From the NCBI GenBank assembly GCA_028284265.1, contig JANQRZ010000007.1:62001-126000 (forward strand): a stretch of 64,000 nt of DNA, in the 5' to 3' direction. Made by a program: the position numbers and the translations under genes. This stretch comes from Rhodothermales bacterium. Lineage in GTDB: Bacteria > Bacteroidota > Rhodothermia > Rhodothermales > JANQRZ01. Positions 7,834-15,551 of this stretch are shown here, in pieces; within the stretch, counting starts at the first letter, position 1, and each line of letters opens with the position of its first letter. The notes under the pieces are model-generated. The model was not told where the DNA came from and searched no databases. It saw nothing but the letters and a program-made list of their open reading frames with translations.

Positions 7834-9963
7834 TCACACCATGCCTGAGCGCTTGCGGAGCACCCACTCGACAGCGAGGAGCGTGATGACGAGGCCGAGC
7901 AGCCACGCAAGGTGCCACAACTCGGTCTCGTGCTCCTCCTCGACGATTCGTGGGCCGAAGCCGTTCGCGGCAAGCCGCGCCGGAAGCTTGCTGAGTTCAG
8001 CTGGGTCGATGACGGTGCCGCCAGAGCGGCGGGCGAGGCCGCGCATCAGGGCTGCGTCGGCCTGGGTGTCGCGGAACTCTAAGGCGAGCGCGCCGACAGC
8101 GAACGCACCCCGGTCGTCGCCGAGCGCGACGCCTGACCGCTCGGCTTCGGCGCGGAAGGTGTAGTCGCCCTCGGGCAGCGTCCCGGCGTCGAGCGTGTAG
8201 CGCCCGTTGCCGATGGCGCGCATCGTGTAGGGCGAGGTCGTCCCGTCGGTTGCGGTGATGCGGACTTGAACCGAGGCATCGGGAATCGGGGCGAGGCTCT
8301 CATCATAAACTTGGCCGGTGAACTGTACCGCCTCACCCTCGCCGAAGAGTGACTGCACGGGGCGGACGCGAACGGGCCGGTCGTCCTCGCGCGTCGTCAG
8401 CCAGCGCAGCAGGTTCTCGACGAGGCCGGGGTAAAAGTCTTCGACGGCGTCGAGGTCGGCGGGGACGTTTTGCCAGCGCCACGTCCCGGCGGCGAGGAGT
8501 GCGGCACTCCGGCTTCGGCCCCGCTGACGGACTAGGAGGAGCGGATCGTCGAGTGGGATGCCGCGCACGCGGACGGTGGCGAGGACGCGGGCATCGGGCG
8601 CAGCCAGCCATCGGCTGTCGTTCATCGCAACAGGTGGAAGCCGGTCGAGGAGGCCCGGCGGGACCGTCGGAATCTGGAAGACCGGGTGGAGCGCGCCGGG
8701 CGCGGTCGGGACGAGCGTGGCCTCGGTAAACGTCGTGCGGACGACTTCAGGTATCGCTGGAAGTGCATCGCCGAACGTGCTGCGGAGTGAGGGGAAATCA
8801 GTCTGCCGCGAGAGAAGAAACAGGAGCGGGATGCCTTGCTCAGCAGCTTCGGCTACGCGCTGCGTTGTCGACCGGTCGGCAGCCCGCCCTGGCCATCCGG
8901 CGAGGACGATGGCGTCGAGATCATCGAGTGCGGGGAGGCGGCCTTCGTAGAACGTCCCCGGTGCGCGCTGCGTGCGCGAGACGACTTCCAGATTCGGGTC
9001 AGTGGCGAGGACTTGACGGAGCGCGGAGAGGTCGGGGCTGGGCGCGGCGGCGAGGACGAGCACGCGGCGCTTGTTGGAGAGCACGCGGACGGCGACCGAT
9101 TCGGTGTTGTTGCCGTGCGTCACCTCACCGTCGAAGCGGGTGACGGCGACCGTGTAGCGGTGCAACCCCTCGGTCTCGGGCGTAAATGAGAGATCGACTG
9201 TCGCCTCGACGCCGCTCTCCGGGAGCGTGACTGACTGCGAAGCGAGGCGCTGCCCGCTCTCGAAGAGTGAGACCGTCGCTCGCTCACCGCCGAAGCCATC
9301 GGTGCGGACGGCGACCTGCACCGGAAGCTCGACGCCTGCATAGGCGATCTCGTTGGTGGTCACCCGCGCCACGAGCACGTCGCGCTGCCGCGTCGTGTCG
9401 CCGACGACTGCCGTGTAAATCGGGACATCGTACCGCTCGGCGAGGTAGAGAGGGTTACGGCCTGTGTTGTAGCGCCCGTCCGAGATTAGCAGCACGCCGC
9501 TGAGGTTCTGGCCGTCGAGATCGTCCTCAACCCGGCGGAGCGCCCCGGCGATGTCGGTCCGCACGCCGTCGAACGCCACCGAGTCCCGACTTTCGAGCGG
9601 GGTAGTCTCCGCAGCGAAGGCGTAGAAGCGCATATCGCCGTCTACCTCGGGAATCTGACCGAGCGCGGCACGGGCGGCGCTGGCTCCCTCGCCGGTACCG
9701 TCTTCCCGACCGAGGCTCTGGCTACCGTCTACGAGCACCGCGAGGACGGGCGGCTCTTCGGTCGCCTCGATCTGGCGGAGCACTGGCTCGAAGAGGAGCA
9801 GGAGGACGATGAACAGCGCCGCTCCGCGCAGCGCCATCAGCACGGCCCGGCGACCCGGTGTGACGCGCGGCACGCTCCGTCCGTAGGTCCACCATGTCAG
9901 CCCCGCTGCTGCGAACAGGCAGGCGACGAGCAGCAGAGGCGAATAGCCGAGCGAGAGGTCCAT
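7834..9963 (-). CDS. VWA-domain membrane protein
   Basis: 709 residues. Two N-terminal membrane helices (about 8-28 and 41-60) are followed by a von Willebrand A domain whose MIDAS starts with D-x-S-x-S at residues 79-83 (DGSQS) and includes VLLISDGRYNTG. Next come Ig-like segments and a glutamine-amidotransferase-like Rossmann segment (KRRVLVLAAAPSPDLSALR). A last transmembrane helix lies near residues 683-702, before RKRSGMV. This architecture is common in Bacteroidota-type genomes as an uncharacterised membrane VWA protein. Export, surveillance or complex assembly are all possible. It is followed on the same strand by the hypothetical gene at 6921. Confidence 0.8.
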   Translation of the reverse strand: MDLSLGYSPLLLVACLFAAAGLTWWTYGRSVPRVTPGRRAVLMALRGAALFIVLLLLFEPVLRQIEATEEPPVLAVLVDGSQSLGREDGTGEGASAARAALGQIPEVDGDMRFYAFAAETTPLESRDSVAFDGVRTDIAGALRRVEDDLDGQNLSGVLLISDGRYNTGRNPLYLAERYDVPIYTAVVGDTTRQRDVLVARVTTNEIAYAGVELPVQVAVRTDGFGGERATVSLFESGQRLASQSVTLPESGVEATVDLSFTPETEGLHRYTVAVTRFDGEVTHGNNTESVAVRVLSNKRRVLVLAAAPSPDLSALRQVLATDPNLEVVSRTQRAPGTFYEGRLPALDDLDAIVLAGWPGRAADRSTTQRVAEAAEQGIPLLFLLSRQTDFPSLRSTFGDALPAIPEVVRTTFTEATLVPTAPGALHPVFQIPTVPPGLLDRLPPVAMNDSRWLAAPDARVLATVRVRGIPLDDPLLLVRQRGRSRSAALLAAGTWRWQNVPADLDAVEDFYPGLVENLLRWLTTREDDRPVRVRPVQSLFGEGEAVQFTGQVYDESLAPIPDASVQVRITATDGTTSPYTMRAIGNGRYTLDAGTLPEGDYTFRAEAERSGVALGDDRGAFAVGALALEFRDTQADAALMRGLARRSGGTVIDPAELSKLPARLAANGFGPRIVEEEHETELWHLAWLLGLVITLLAVEWVLRKRSGMV

Positions 9964-9985
9964 GTGGGAAGAGGCTCGGCGTCAG

Positions 9986-9997
9986 CCGTTATTGCAA
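9986..9997 (-). repeat. 12-bp repeat TTGCAATAACGG (copy 1)
   Basis: Read on the minus strand, it supplies the final Leu-Gln-stop codons (TTG CAA TAA) of the subtilisin gene and then CGG. It is identical to the copies at 28552, 34805, 35807 and 52705. Confidence 0.7.
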
Positions 9998-11620
9998 GAT
10001 GAATTGAGCACCGGCAGCGAAGCCCTCACCGGTGAGACGGTAGAAATAGAGGCCGCTACTGAGGGCTGGCAGTGCGAGTCGAACCTGTGTGCGGCCGTCG
10101 CGGACCGAGTGGCCGAGCGGGGCGAGGGTAGCAACGCGGTGGCCGAGAACATCATAGATCGTGATACGGTCCGGTGCAGGCGCGCCCGTGAGTTCGACGG
10201 TGAGCGTTCGGGTACCTCGGCGCAGGACGTAGTTTGGGACGGATACAGGGCCTTCGTCGAAGACCGCTGGGCCGTCTTCTTCGCTGGCGAGGGCGAGCGC
10301 TTCCTGCACGGCGGCTGCGGCATTAACGACGCCCCAGCCGCGTTCATTGTCCGGCGCGTTCGGCTGGCTGGCCGTCCGGCGCAGCAGGTCGCGCACGTCG
10401 ATGGGGTTTAGCGATGGGTTCGCTTGGAGGATCTGCGCGACGACGCCCGTCACCGCCGGGGCCGAGAACGAGGTGCCGCCGCTCATCCCGTAGGCAGCGC
10501 CCGGTCGGGCCACCATAACCTGCGAGCCGAGCGCCATCACGTCGGGCTTGATGCGCCCATCAGCAGTCGGGCCGATGGAGGAGAAGCTGGTCTTCGTCGA
10601 GTCCGACCGCATCGCCCCGACGACGATCACCGAGTCGGCATCGGCGGGAGCCGTGATGTACAGCCAGTCCGAATTGCCCGCATTGCCTGCGCTCGTCACG
10701 ACCGTCACGCCGAGCGAGGCGGCGATATCGACGGCCAGCGTCACGAGCGTCGTATTGCCGTCGAGGTCGTTGTAGGTGAAGTCGCCTTCGCCCGGATCGA
10801 AGGTCGAGTAGCCGAGCGACACATTGACCACATCGGCCCCGTTGGCCTCCAGCCATTCCAGCCCGGCCACGAAGAAGTCCTCCTCTTGGTGTGTCTCGGT
10901 CGGGGCGTACTCGGTCGTCGCCGCGAGGACCTGCGCGCCATAGCCCGGCCCGACGAGGTTGCCCTCATCGAACCCGACTGCGACCGAGGCAACGCTTAGG
11001 CCGTGCGTGCTGCTCTGCTCCTGCCCGGTGAAGTCTTGCACACCAAGCAACCGACCTGACGCCGCGATGGGAGCGAGTGCCGGGTGGTCGAAGTCGAACG
11101 TCGTGTCGAGGAACCCGATAATGACGCCGGTGCCAATGAACCCGTCTTCGATAGGCGTCCGGGCATTGATGAGGTCGAGCTGAAGCGCCGACGGGCCGTA
11201 GTCGATCAGTCGAACCGGGGAGACTGGTTCCGGCGGTGTTCGTTCGGTCACGACGCGCCCGACGGGTTGAAGGCCGCGCACGAAAGGGAGCCCCCGGACA
11301 GCCTCGGCCTGCTCGGGCGCGAGGACGGCGCTGACGGCGTTAAACCACCGGCTCGTCACCAGCGGCTCGATGCCGAGTGTCTGAAGCTGATCGAGGTGCG
11401 CCGCTGCCACTGGCATATCGGTGCGAGCGGGTGTCGTCGTGCCACGCTGGTGCCGTCGTTCCGTCGTCCGGGGAGCTACGGTGATGGGTGCGGGTGTCGT
11501 GCCGCGTGCTGCGTCACCCGGTTCGTCGGCGAGAAAGATCCAGACTTTGAGGGGAGGCGACTGCGCTTCGGCGCTCGGTGCGAGCGTCGCTACAAGGAGA
11601 GCAAGGAGGAAGAAGCGCAT
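9989..11620 (-). CDS. Secreted subtilisin-like (S8) serine protease with T9SS-type C-terminal domain
   Basis: 543 residues from the ATG at 11620. A Sec signal peptide (1-19, ending AEAQ) is followed by an inhibitor/propeptide-like region and an S8 domain. Catalytic Asp is in GFLDTTFDFDHP (about residue 172), His in STHGLSVASV (about 205) and Ser in GMSGGTSFSAP (about 383). The last ~75 residues form a beta-rich sorting-type domain with TIYDVLGHRVATL and SGLYFYRL, typical of type IX secretion cargo. The product is probably secreted across the outer membrane as a surface or extracellular protease. Its last codons and stop come from the TTGCAATAACGG repeat. A longer frame extending to 12157 is the antisense of the antiporter gene. 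Confidence 0.92.
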   Translation of the reverse strand: MRFFLLALLVATLAPSAEAQSPPLKVWIFLADEPGDAARGTTPAPITVAPRTTERRHQRGTTTPARTDMPVAAAHLDQLQTLGIEPLVTSRWFNAVSAVLAPEQAEAVRGLPFVRGLQPVGRVVTERTPPEPVSPVRLIDYGPSALQLDLINARTPIEDGFIGTGVIIGFLDTTFDFDHPALAPIAASGRLLGVQDFTGQEQSSTHGLSVASVAVGFDEGNLVGPGYGAQVLAATTEYAPTETHQEEDFFVAGLEWLEANGADVVNVSLGYSTFDPGEGDFTYNDLDGNTTLVTLAVDIAASLGVTVVTSAGNAGNSDWLYITAPADADSVIVVGAMRSDSTKTSFSSIGPTADGRIKPDVMALGSQVMVARPGAAYGMSGGTSFSAPAVTGVVAQILQANPSLNPIDVRDLLRRTASQPNAPDNERGWGVVNAAAAVQEALALASEEDGPAVFDEGPVSVPNYVLRRGTRTLTVELTGAPAPDRITIYDVLGHRVATLAPLGHSVRDGRTQVRLALPALSSGLYFYRLTGEGFAAGAQFILQ

Positions 11621-11703
11621 AGCGATTCGGGGTGTCGTCTGTCCGAAAGTATACGCTTGACCGAAGCCAGTCGGAAGGCAGAAAACGGAGCGCTTCCTGC
11701 TCT

Positions 11704-12657
11704 CTACAGACGGCCCATCGCCGAGAGAACGAGATAGGCCATGTACCCAACGAACGAGGCTAGGAGTAGCACGCCGTGCCACCGGGCCAGTTGGTGTCTG
11801 AACCACGCCAGCAGAATTAGTGCGCCGAAGCCGATCATCACGGGGAAGTGAATCTGGATGGATTCTGCGTCGACGCCGAGTGGTTGGACGAACGCCACCG
11901 TCCCCACGACGAACAAAACGTTGAGCAGATTCGAGCCGATCACGTTGCCGACAGCGAGATCGGTTTCGTTGCGGAAGACGCCGACGAGCGAGGCCGCGAG
12001 TTCTGGCAGGCTCGTCCCGACGGCTACAATCGTCAGGCCGACGATGATCGGGTCGATCCCGAACAGCTTGGCGATCTCTACCGCCGAGTTCACCATCAGA
12101 TGTGCCCCGAGCGCGAGGCCAATGATGCCGGCGATGAGGAGTAGGACTTTCTTCCACCCCGGCATCGTCAGTTCGGGCGAGGCCATCACCTCGCCTGCCC
12201 CGACGCCCCGGCGGCGCACGTCGTGCACGAGATATCCCAGAAACGCGACGAGGCCTGCAATCAGGATAGCCCCATCATATCGACCAATCGTGCCGTTCAG
12301 CGCGAGCAGGTAGAACATGACTAGAACGCCGAGCATGATCGGGTACTCCCGCTTGAGCGTCGAGGGGGCCACGGCGAGCGGGACGAGGACCGCACTCGTC
12401 CCGAGGATCAGCCCGACGTTGGCGATGTTCGAACCGATGATATTGCCGAGGGCGAGGCCGTCGTTGCCACCGAGGGCTGCGATGAAGTTCGTCATGAACT
12501 CCGGCAAACTCGTCCCCAGCGCCACCACTGTTAGCCCGACTACCAGCGGCGGAATCCCGAACCCGACAGCAAGGCTCGACGCGCCCTTGATGAGCCACTC
12601 CGCCCCGAAGTAGAGAATGACCAGCCCCAACAGTAGCACGCCGACGTGAACGAGCAT
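11704..12657 (-). CDS. Calcium/sodium antiporter (YrbG/CaxA family)
   Basis: 317 residues, almost entirely transmembrane. It shows the internal duplication of the CaCA family. The two alpha repeats are visible as VALGTSLPEFMTNFIAA with GNIIGSNIANVGLILG in the first half, and VAVGTSLPELAASLVG with GNVIGSNLLNVLFVVG in the second. The conserved Glu in each GTSLPE is the ion ligand. It exchanges Na+ or H+ for Ca2+ across the inner membrane. It is a single gene. Upstream on the same strand is the deaminase gene, separated by a G-rich spacer. Confidence 0.93.
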   Translation of the reverse strand: MLVHVGVLLLGLVILYFGAEWLIKGASSLAVGFGIPPLVVGLTVVALGTSLPEFMTNFIAALGGNDGLALGNIIGSNIANVGLILGTSAVLVPLAVAPSTLKREYPIMLGVLVMFYLLALNGTIGRYDGAILIAGLVAFLGYLVHDVRRRGVGAGEVMASPELTMPGWKKVLLLIAGIIGLALGAHLMVNSAVEIAKLFGIDPIIVGLTIVAVGTSLPELAASLVGVFRNETDLAVGNVIGSNLLNVLFVVGTVAFVQPLGVDAESIQIHFPVMIGFGALILLAWFRHQLARWHGVLLLASFVGYMAYLVLSAMGRL

Positions 12658-12727
12658 GGGGAGAGAGAGCGAAGGTGGGGTGAGTGGGGAGAGGGCGGGC
12701 GCTCATACGGGCAGCGCCCGTGCCTGT

Positions 12728-13525
12728 TCACAGCCGGAGGGTATCGCCGGTGAAAAAGTTTGGGAGAAGCGCCTCGGGCGTGGTGGTCTCCGGCGGTGCA
12801 TCGCCCCGGTCCATGACGAGCGGAACGCCGGGGAGGTACTCGACGAGCAGTTGACGACAGGCCCCGCAGGGGGTACCCGTTGGGTCGGCAGGGCAGGAGA
12901 GGTAGGCCCGGCGGATCGGGCCTACGGCGTAGGCGGCGGCGGTGGCGATGGCCGTACGCTCGGCGCACAGGCCCCGCGTCCAGTCGGCGTGCTCTACGTT
13001 GCAGCCTGGCACGAGGATGCCACCCTCGGTCTTCAGAACGCACCCGACCCGGAACCCCGACTCCGGGACGAACGCTCGCACCGCCACCTGCCGGGCGAGA
13101 GCGATGCCTGCTGTGTCATCTTCGGGCATCGGGACATCGAGAAACGGTACCCAGCGCTCGTCGACCTTTGGAAGTGACTCCGACCCGAATACGATCACAT
13201 CAACTGCTTCAGTAGTGGCCTCAAGACCGAGCGCAGCCGTGAGCCACGCAGCGGCTCCTGCATCGAATAGATGACTGAGTGCCGCCGCCCGCACGTCGCG
13301 CCGACCACCTGCCGTCGCCGTCACATAGGCCCCGAGGAGTGCCGGAACGGTCAGCGGATACGACGCGCTCTCGACCCGGACGCCCGGCACCCACGTACCG
13401 TCCGACAGCAGGAGAGCCGCTCCAACATGGCGACCTGAGTAGCGGGCGCGGGCCGATGCTGCCGCGTCGCGAGCACAGGCGCGAAGCGCGTCGAGTGAGG
13501 AGGCGGAATCGTCGGGGGCATTCAT
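12728..13525 (-). CDS. cdd: Two-domain cytidine deaminase with the catalytic site in the C-terminal domain
   Basis: 265 residues from the ATG at 13525. The C-terminal domain has the full deaminase zinc site: C-A-E at 187-189 (Cys187 ligand, Glu189 proton shuttle) and P-C-G-A-C-R at 219-224 (Cys220, Cys223). It also has the substrate motif CNVEHADW. The N-terminal domain (about 10-115) resembles a CDA fold but has no Cys or Glu at the matching positions (VESASYPLTVPALLGAY). In the well-known dimeric E. coli-type enzyme the order is the opposite: active N-terminal and degenerate C-terminal domain. Pyrimidine salvage, cytidine to uridine, is the likely role. Confidence 0.82.
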   Translation of the reverse strand: MNAPDDSASSLDALRACARDAAASARARYSGRHVGAALLLSDGTWVPGVRVESASYPLTVPALLGAYVTATAGGRRDVRAAALSHLFDAGAAAWLTAALGLEATTEAVDVIVFGSESLPKVDERWVPFLDVPMPEDDTAGIALARQVAVRAFVPESGFRVGCVLKTEGGILVPGCNVEHADWTRGLCAERTAIATAAAYAVGPIRRAYLSCPADPTGTPCGACRQLLVEYLPGVPLVMDRGDAPPETTTPEALLPNFFTGDTLRL

Positions 13526-13611
13526 GCCCGGCGAAGATACCATCCGCCGTGCTCACGCAAGGTCAGCGAGTTGCGCGGGTAAGCCGGGAAGGAGTAGGTT
13601 GCAGCCGCCCT

Positions 13612-13696
13612 GCCGGGGTGGTGAAATGGTAAACACAGCAGACTTAAAATCTGCCGGTCCGTACGGGCCTTGCGGGTTCAAGTCCCGCCCTCGGCA
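13612..13696 (+). tRNA. tRNA-Leu (anticodon UAA)
   Basis: Cloverleaf read by eye. The acceptor stem is GCCGGGG (13612-13618) with CCTCGGC (13689-13695) and discriminator A. The anticodon stem is GCAGA/TCTGC around the loop CTTAAAA (13643-13649), giving anticodon TAA. A long class II variable arm follows (CGGTCCGTACGGGCC), and the T arm contains GGGTTCAAGTCCC. Class II shape and UAA anticodon both indicate leucine. The 3' CCA is not encoded (ACTCA follows). Confidence 0.95.
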
Positions 13697-13715
13697 CTCA
13701 TTCGGGAAATCTTGC

Positions 13716-13886
13716 CTAGTTCAACTGCCCATCGAGCAGATCGGTGTAGAGGTCGTCGTTGGCAACGCTCAGATCGAGCGGGCGATCGGGAGCGCCAGGT
13801 TTGGCGAGGTAGAGAAGCGCGAGGGGCGAAGCGATGGCAGCGACGGCGACCCAGAGAACGCGCTGCGGGAGGGAAAGTCGAGGCAT
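13716..13886 (-). CDS. Small membrane protein, 56 aa
   Basis: Starts at the ATG at 13886. One hydrophobic segment (LWVAVAAIASPLALLYLA) after a short basic head (MPRLSLPQR) gives a single-pass protein. The tail is acidic. No family is recognised. The longer in-frame reading from 14009 lacks a hydrophobic or conserved-looking extension. It is convergent with tRNA-Leu. It could be a chance frame, hence the modest confidence. Confidence 0.4.
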   Translation of the reverse strand: MPRLSLPQRVLWVAVAAIASPLALLYLAKPGAPDRPLDLSVANDDLYTDLLDGQLN

Positions 13887-14070
13887 GGAATCGGAAGCAG
13901 GATGGTGGTGTGTCGGAAACCGTTTGGTCGGTGGGCCGCATGAAATGACGCGGGCGAGCGTCGGTTCGGTGAACGGTGTTAAGTATGTGTGTGCTTTTCT
14001 TTGGACCCGCATTGCATGAATCGGAGTTGCACCGCTATTCTTAGAGCCTCACTTCACCTCCGTCATCCCT

Positions 14071-14508
14071 ATGGCCGCCCCTCAATACTGGACCCCCGAA
14101 TTCGTCGAAGCCTACGTCGAAGCACTCAACGACGACGCTGCCTTTCAGAACGCCGCTGGCTCGTTCACCAACACCATCATCCTCCGCTGCCTCGACCATC
14201 CGAACGGCGAGGACATCGAGGCCTCCTACACGTTCGAGGACGGCGAGGTGACAGACGTGGAACTGTGGGTCGAAGACGCAGGCGATTCTGACTTCCGCGA
14301 CGACCCGTTCGACAAGTCGGCGGCACTCGCTCGCGCCACCGCGCCGTACCATGTCTGGGTCGCACTCGACAAAGGCGAGATGACGCCGCTTGCTGCACTC
14401 ACTTCGCCCGACTACCAGATCGAAGGCCCGAAGCTGAAGATCATGGCGAACATGGGTGTGCTCAACGGCATGGGTGAGGTCGCCTCGCGCATGGATAAGA
14501 CGTATTGA
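14071..14508 (+). CDS. SCP-2-like sterol/lipid-binding protein
   Basis: 145 residues, no signal peptide. The pattern fits the SCP2 lipid-carrier fold: an N-terminal helix (FVEAYVEALN), a beta sheet, and a C-terminal segment with GEMTPLAALTSPDYQIEGPK and KIMANMGVL, which matches the typical end of SCP2 domains. Such proteins carry acyl chains or sterol-like lipids in the cytoplasm. It precedes a phasin-like gene and the convergent WS/DGAT acyltransferase, so a role in storage-lipid handling is a reasonable inference. Confidence 0.75.
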   Translation: MAAPQYWTPEFVEAYVEALNDDAAFQNAAGSFTNTIILRCLDHPNGEDIEASYTFEDGEVTDVELWVEDAGDSDFRDDPFDKSAALARATAPYHVWVALDKGEMTPLAALTSPDYQIEGPKLKIMANMGVLNGMGEVASRMDKTY

Positions 14509-14511
14509 GGG

Positions 14512-14610
14512 TACGGTGAGTGCGAGAGGGTGTGAGCGGAGTAGCACTCGCTTTCATTCCAAACCCTCTCTCATACGCTCATCCCCGCACACACTCACAC
14601 TCAATCCCCC
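14512..14610. repeat. Composition-skewed imperfect inverted repeat
   Basis: GAGAGGGT at 14525-14532 pairs perfectly with ACCCTCTC. The outer parts GGTGAGTG and CACTCAC also pair. G-rich first arm, C-rich second arm, between two + strand genes. Same style as the repeats at 2134 and 15458. Confidence 0.45.
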
Positions 14611-14617
14611 TCCCGTC

Positions 14618-15457
14618 ATGGCTAAGAAAAAAGTCACCATCGTTACCAAGAAGAAAGGCAAGGCGGCTGGTGCCGCCGATGCGTCCAGTCCGAAGGCGGG
14701 CACCAAGAAGGCCGCGCCGAAAAAGACGGCGTCGAAGAAGAGCAATCTGCTCGACAGCCTGCCGAGCATTCCGAGCCTGCCCGATCTGCTCGACTTCCCG
14801 GCAGGCGTTGCCGATACGGCCCGCGAGGTCTGGATGGCGGGCATCGGCGCGCTCTCGACTGTCGAAGAGATGGGAGCCGAGATGTTCCAGTCGCTTGTGC
14901 AGAAGGGCGAGTACTGGGAGCGGGAGAGCCGCAAGCAACTGACCGCCGCGTCTAAGACCGCCAGCGAGGCCGTCGATGGCGCGAAAGCGGCGGCGGGGAG
15001 CCTGAGCAAGAAGCCGCTCGAATGGACGAGTGCCGTCGAGTCGCAGGTGCAACGGATCGTGGAAGACTCCATCGAAGGCGTGTTGCACCGCCTCAACGTG
15101 CCGACGCACGATGAGATTCAAGAGCTAATCGGGCGCGTCGCCGCGCTCTCGCAGAAGGTGGACACGCTTACCAAGCAGCGCGCCGCCGCCGAAGCCAAGC
15201 CCAAAGCCGCCGCTCCGAAAAAGACCACCAAGAAGGCCGAGGCGAAAGCGTCCGACACGCCGGTCTACCATGTCGTCCCGCACGACGAAGGCTGGGCCGT
15301 CGAGAAGGAGGGAAGCACCCGCGCCACGAGCGTCCACGGCACCAAGTCCGAAGCCGTTAAGTCCGGGCGCGAGCGGGCGAAGTCTGGCGACACGGGCCGC
15401 CTCGTCGTCCACCGGCAGGACGGGACGATCCAAGACGTGTTCAGCTACGGCGAGTAG
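14618..15457 (+). CDS. Phasin-like granule protein with C-terminal DUF2188
   Basis: 279 residues from the ATG at 14618. Residues 1-45 are Lys/Ala-rich, like the histone-like tails of PHA granule proteins. Residues ~50-200 are a phasin-type helical region (LPDLLDFPAGVADTAREVW, then EMGAEMFQSLVQKGE). A second Lys/Ala linker (~200-215) leads to a DUF2188 domain (YHVVPHDEGWAVEKEG, then VVHRQDGTIQDVFSYGE). Phasins coat polyhydroxyalkanoate or neutral-lipid granules. The DUF2188 function is unknown. The combination next to WS/DGAT suggests a storage-granule surface protein. Confidence 0.8.
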   Translation: MAKKKVTIVTKKKGKAAGAADASSPKAGTKKAAPKKTASKKSNLLDSLPSIPSLPDLLDFPAGVADTAREVWMAGIGALSTVEEMGAEMFQSLVQKGEYWERESRKQLTAASKTASEAVDGAKAAAGSLSKKPLEWTSAVESQVQRIVEDSIEGVLHRLNVPTHDEIQELIGRVAALSQKVDTLTKQRAAAEAKPKAAAPKKTTKKAEAKASDTPVYHVVPHDEGWAVEKEGSTRATSVHGTKSEAVKSGRERAKSGDTGRLVVHRQDGTIQDVFSYGE

Positions 15458-15550
15458 GGTGAGGCGTGGAGGAGGTTGAGGGCGTGGGAGTAAGCTCGCC
15501 ACCCTGAGTCGCAGTCACACTCATACCCTCACCCTCTCAAACACTCAACT
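15458..15550. repeat. Composition-skewed imperfect inverted repeat between convergent genes
   Basis: G-rich arm GGGTGAGGCGTGGAGGAGG and C-rich arm TCATACCCTCACCCTCTC pair imperfectly between the phasin gene and the convergent WS/DGAT gene. A terminator-like role for both directions is possible, but no U-tract is present. Confidence 0.4.
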
Positions 15551-15551
15551 C

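Noticed and set aside
11623-12157. N-terminal extension of the S8 protease
   Set aside because: This part of the frame is antisense to the antiporter gene, and a perfect signal peptide starts at 11620.
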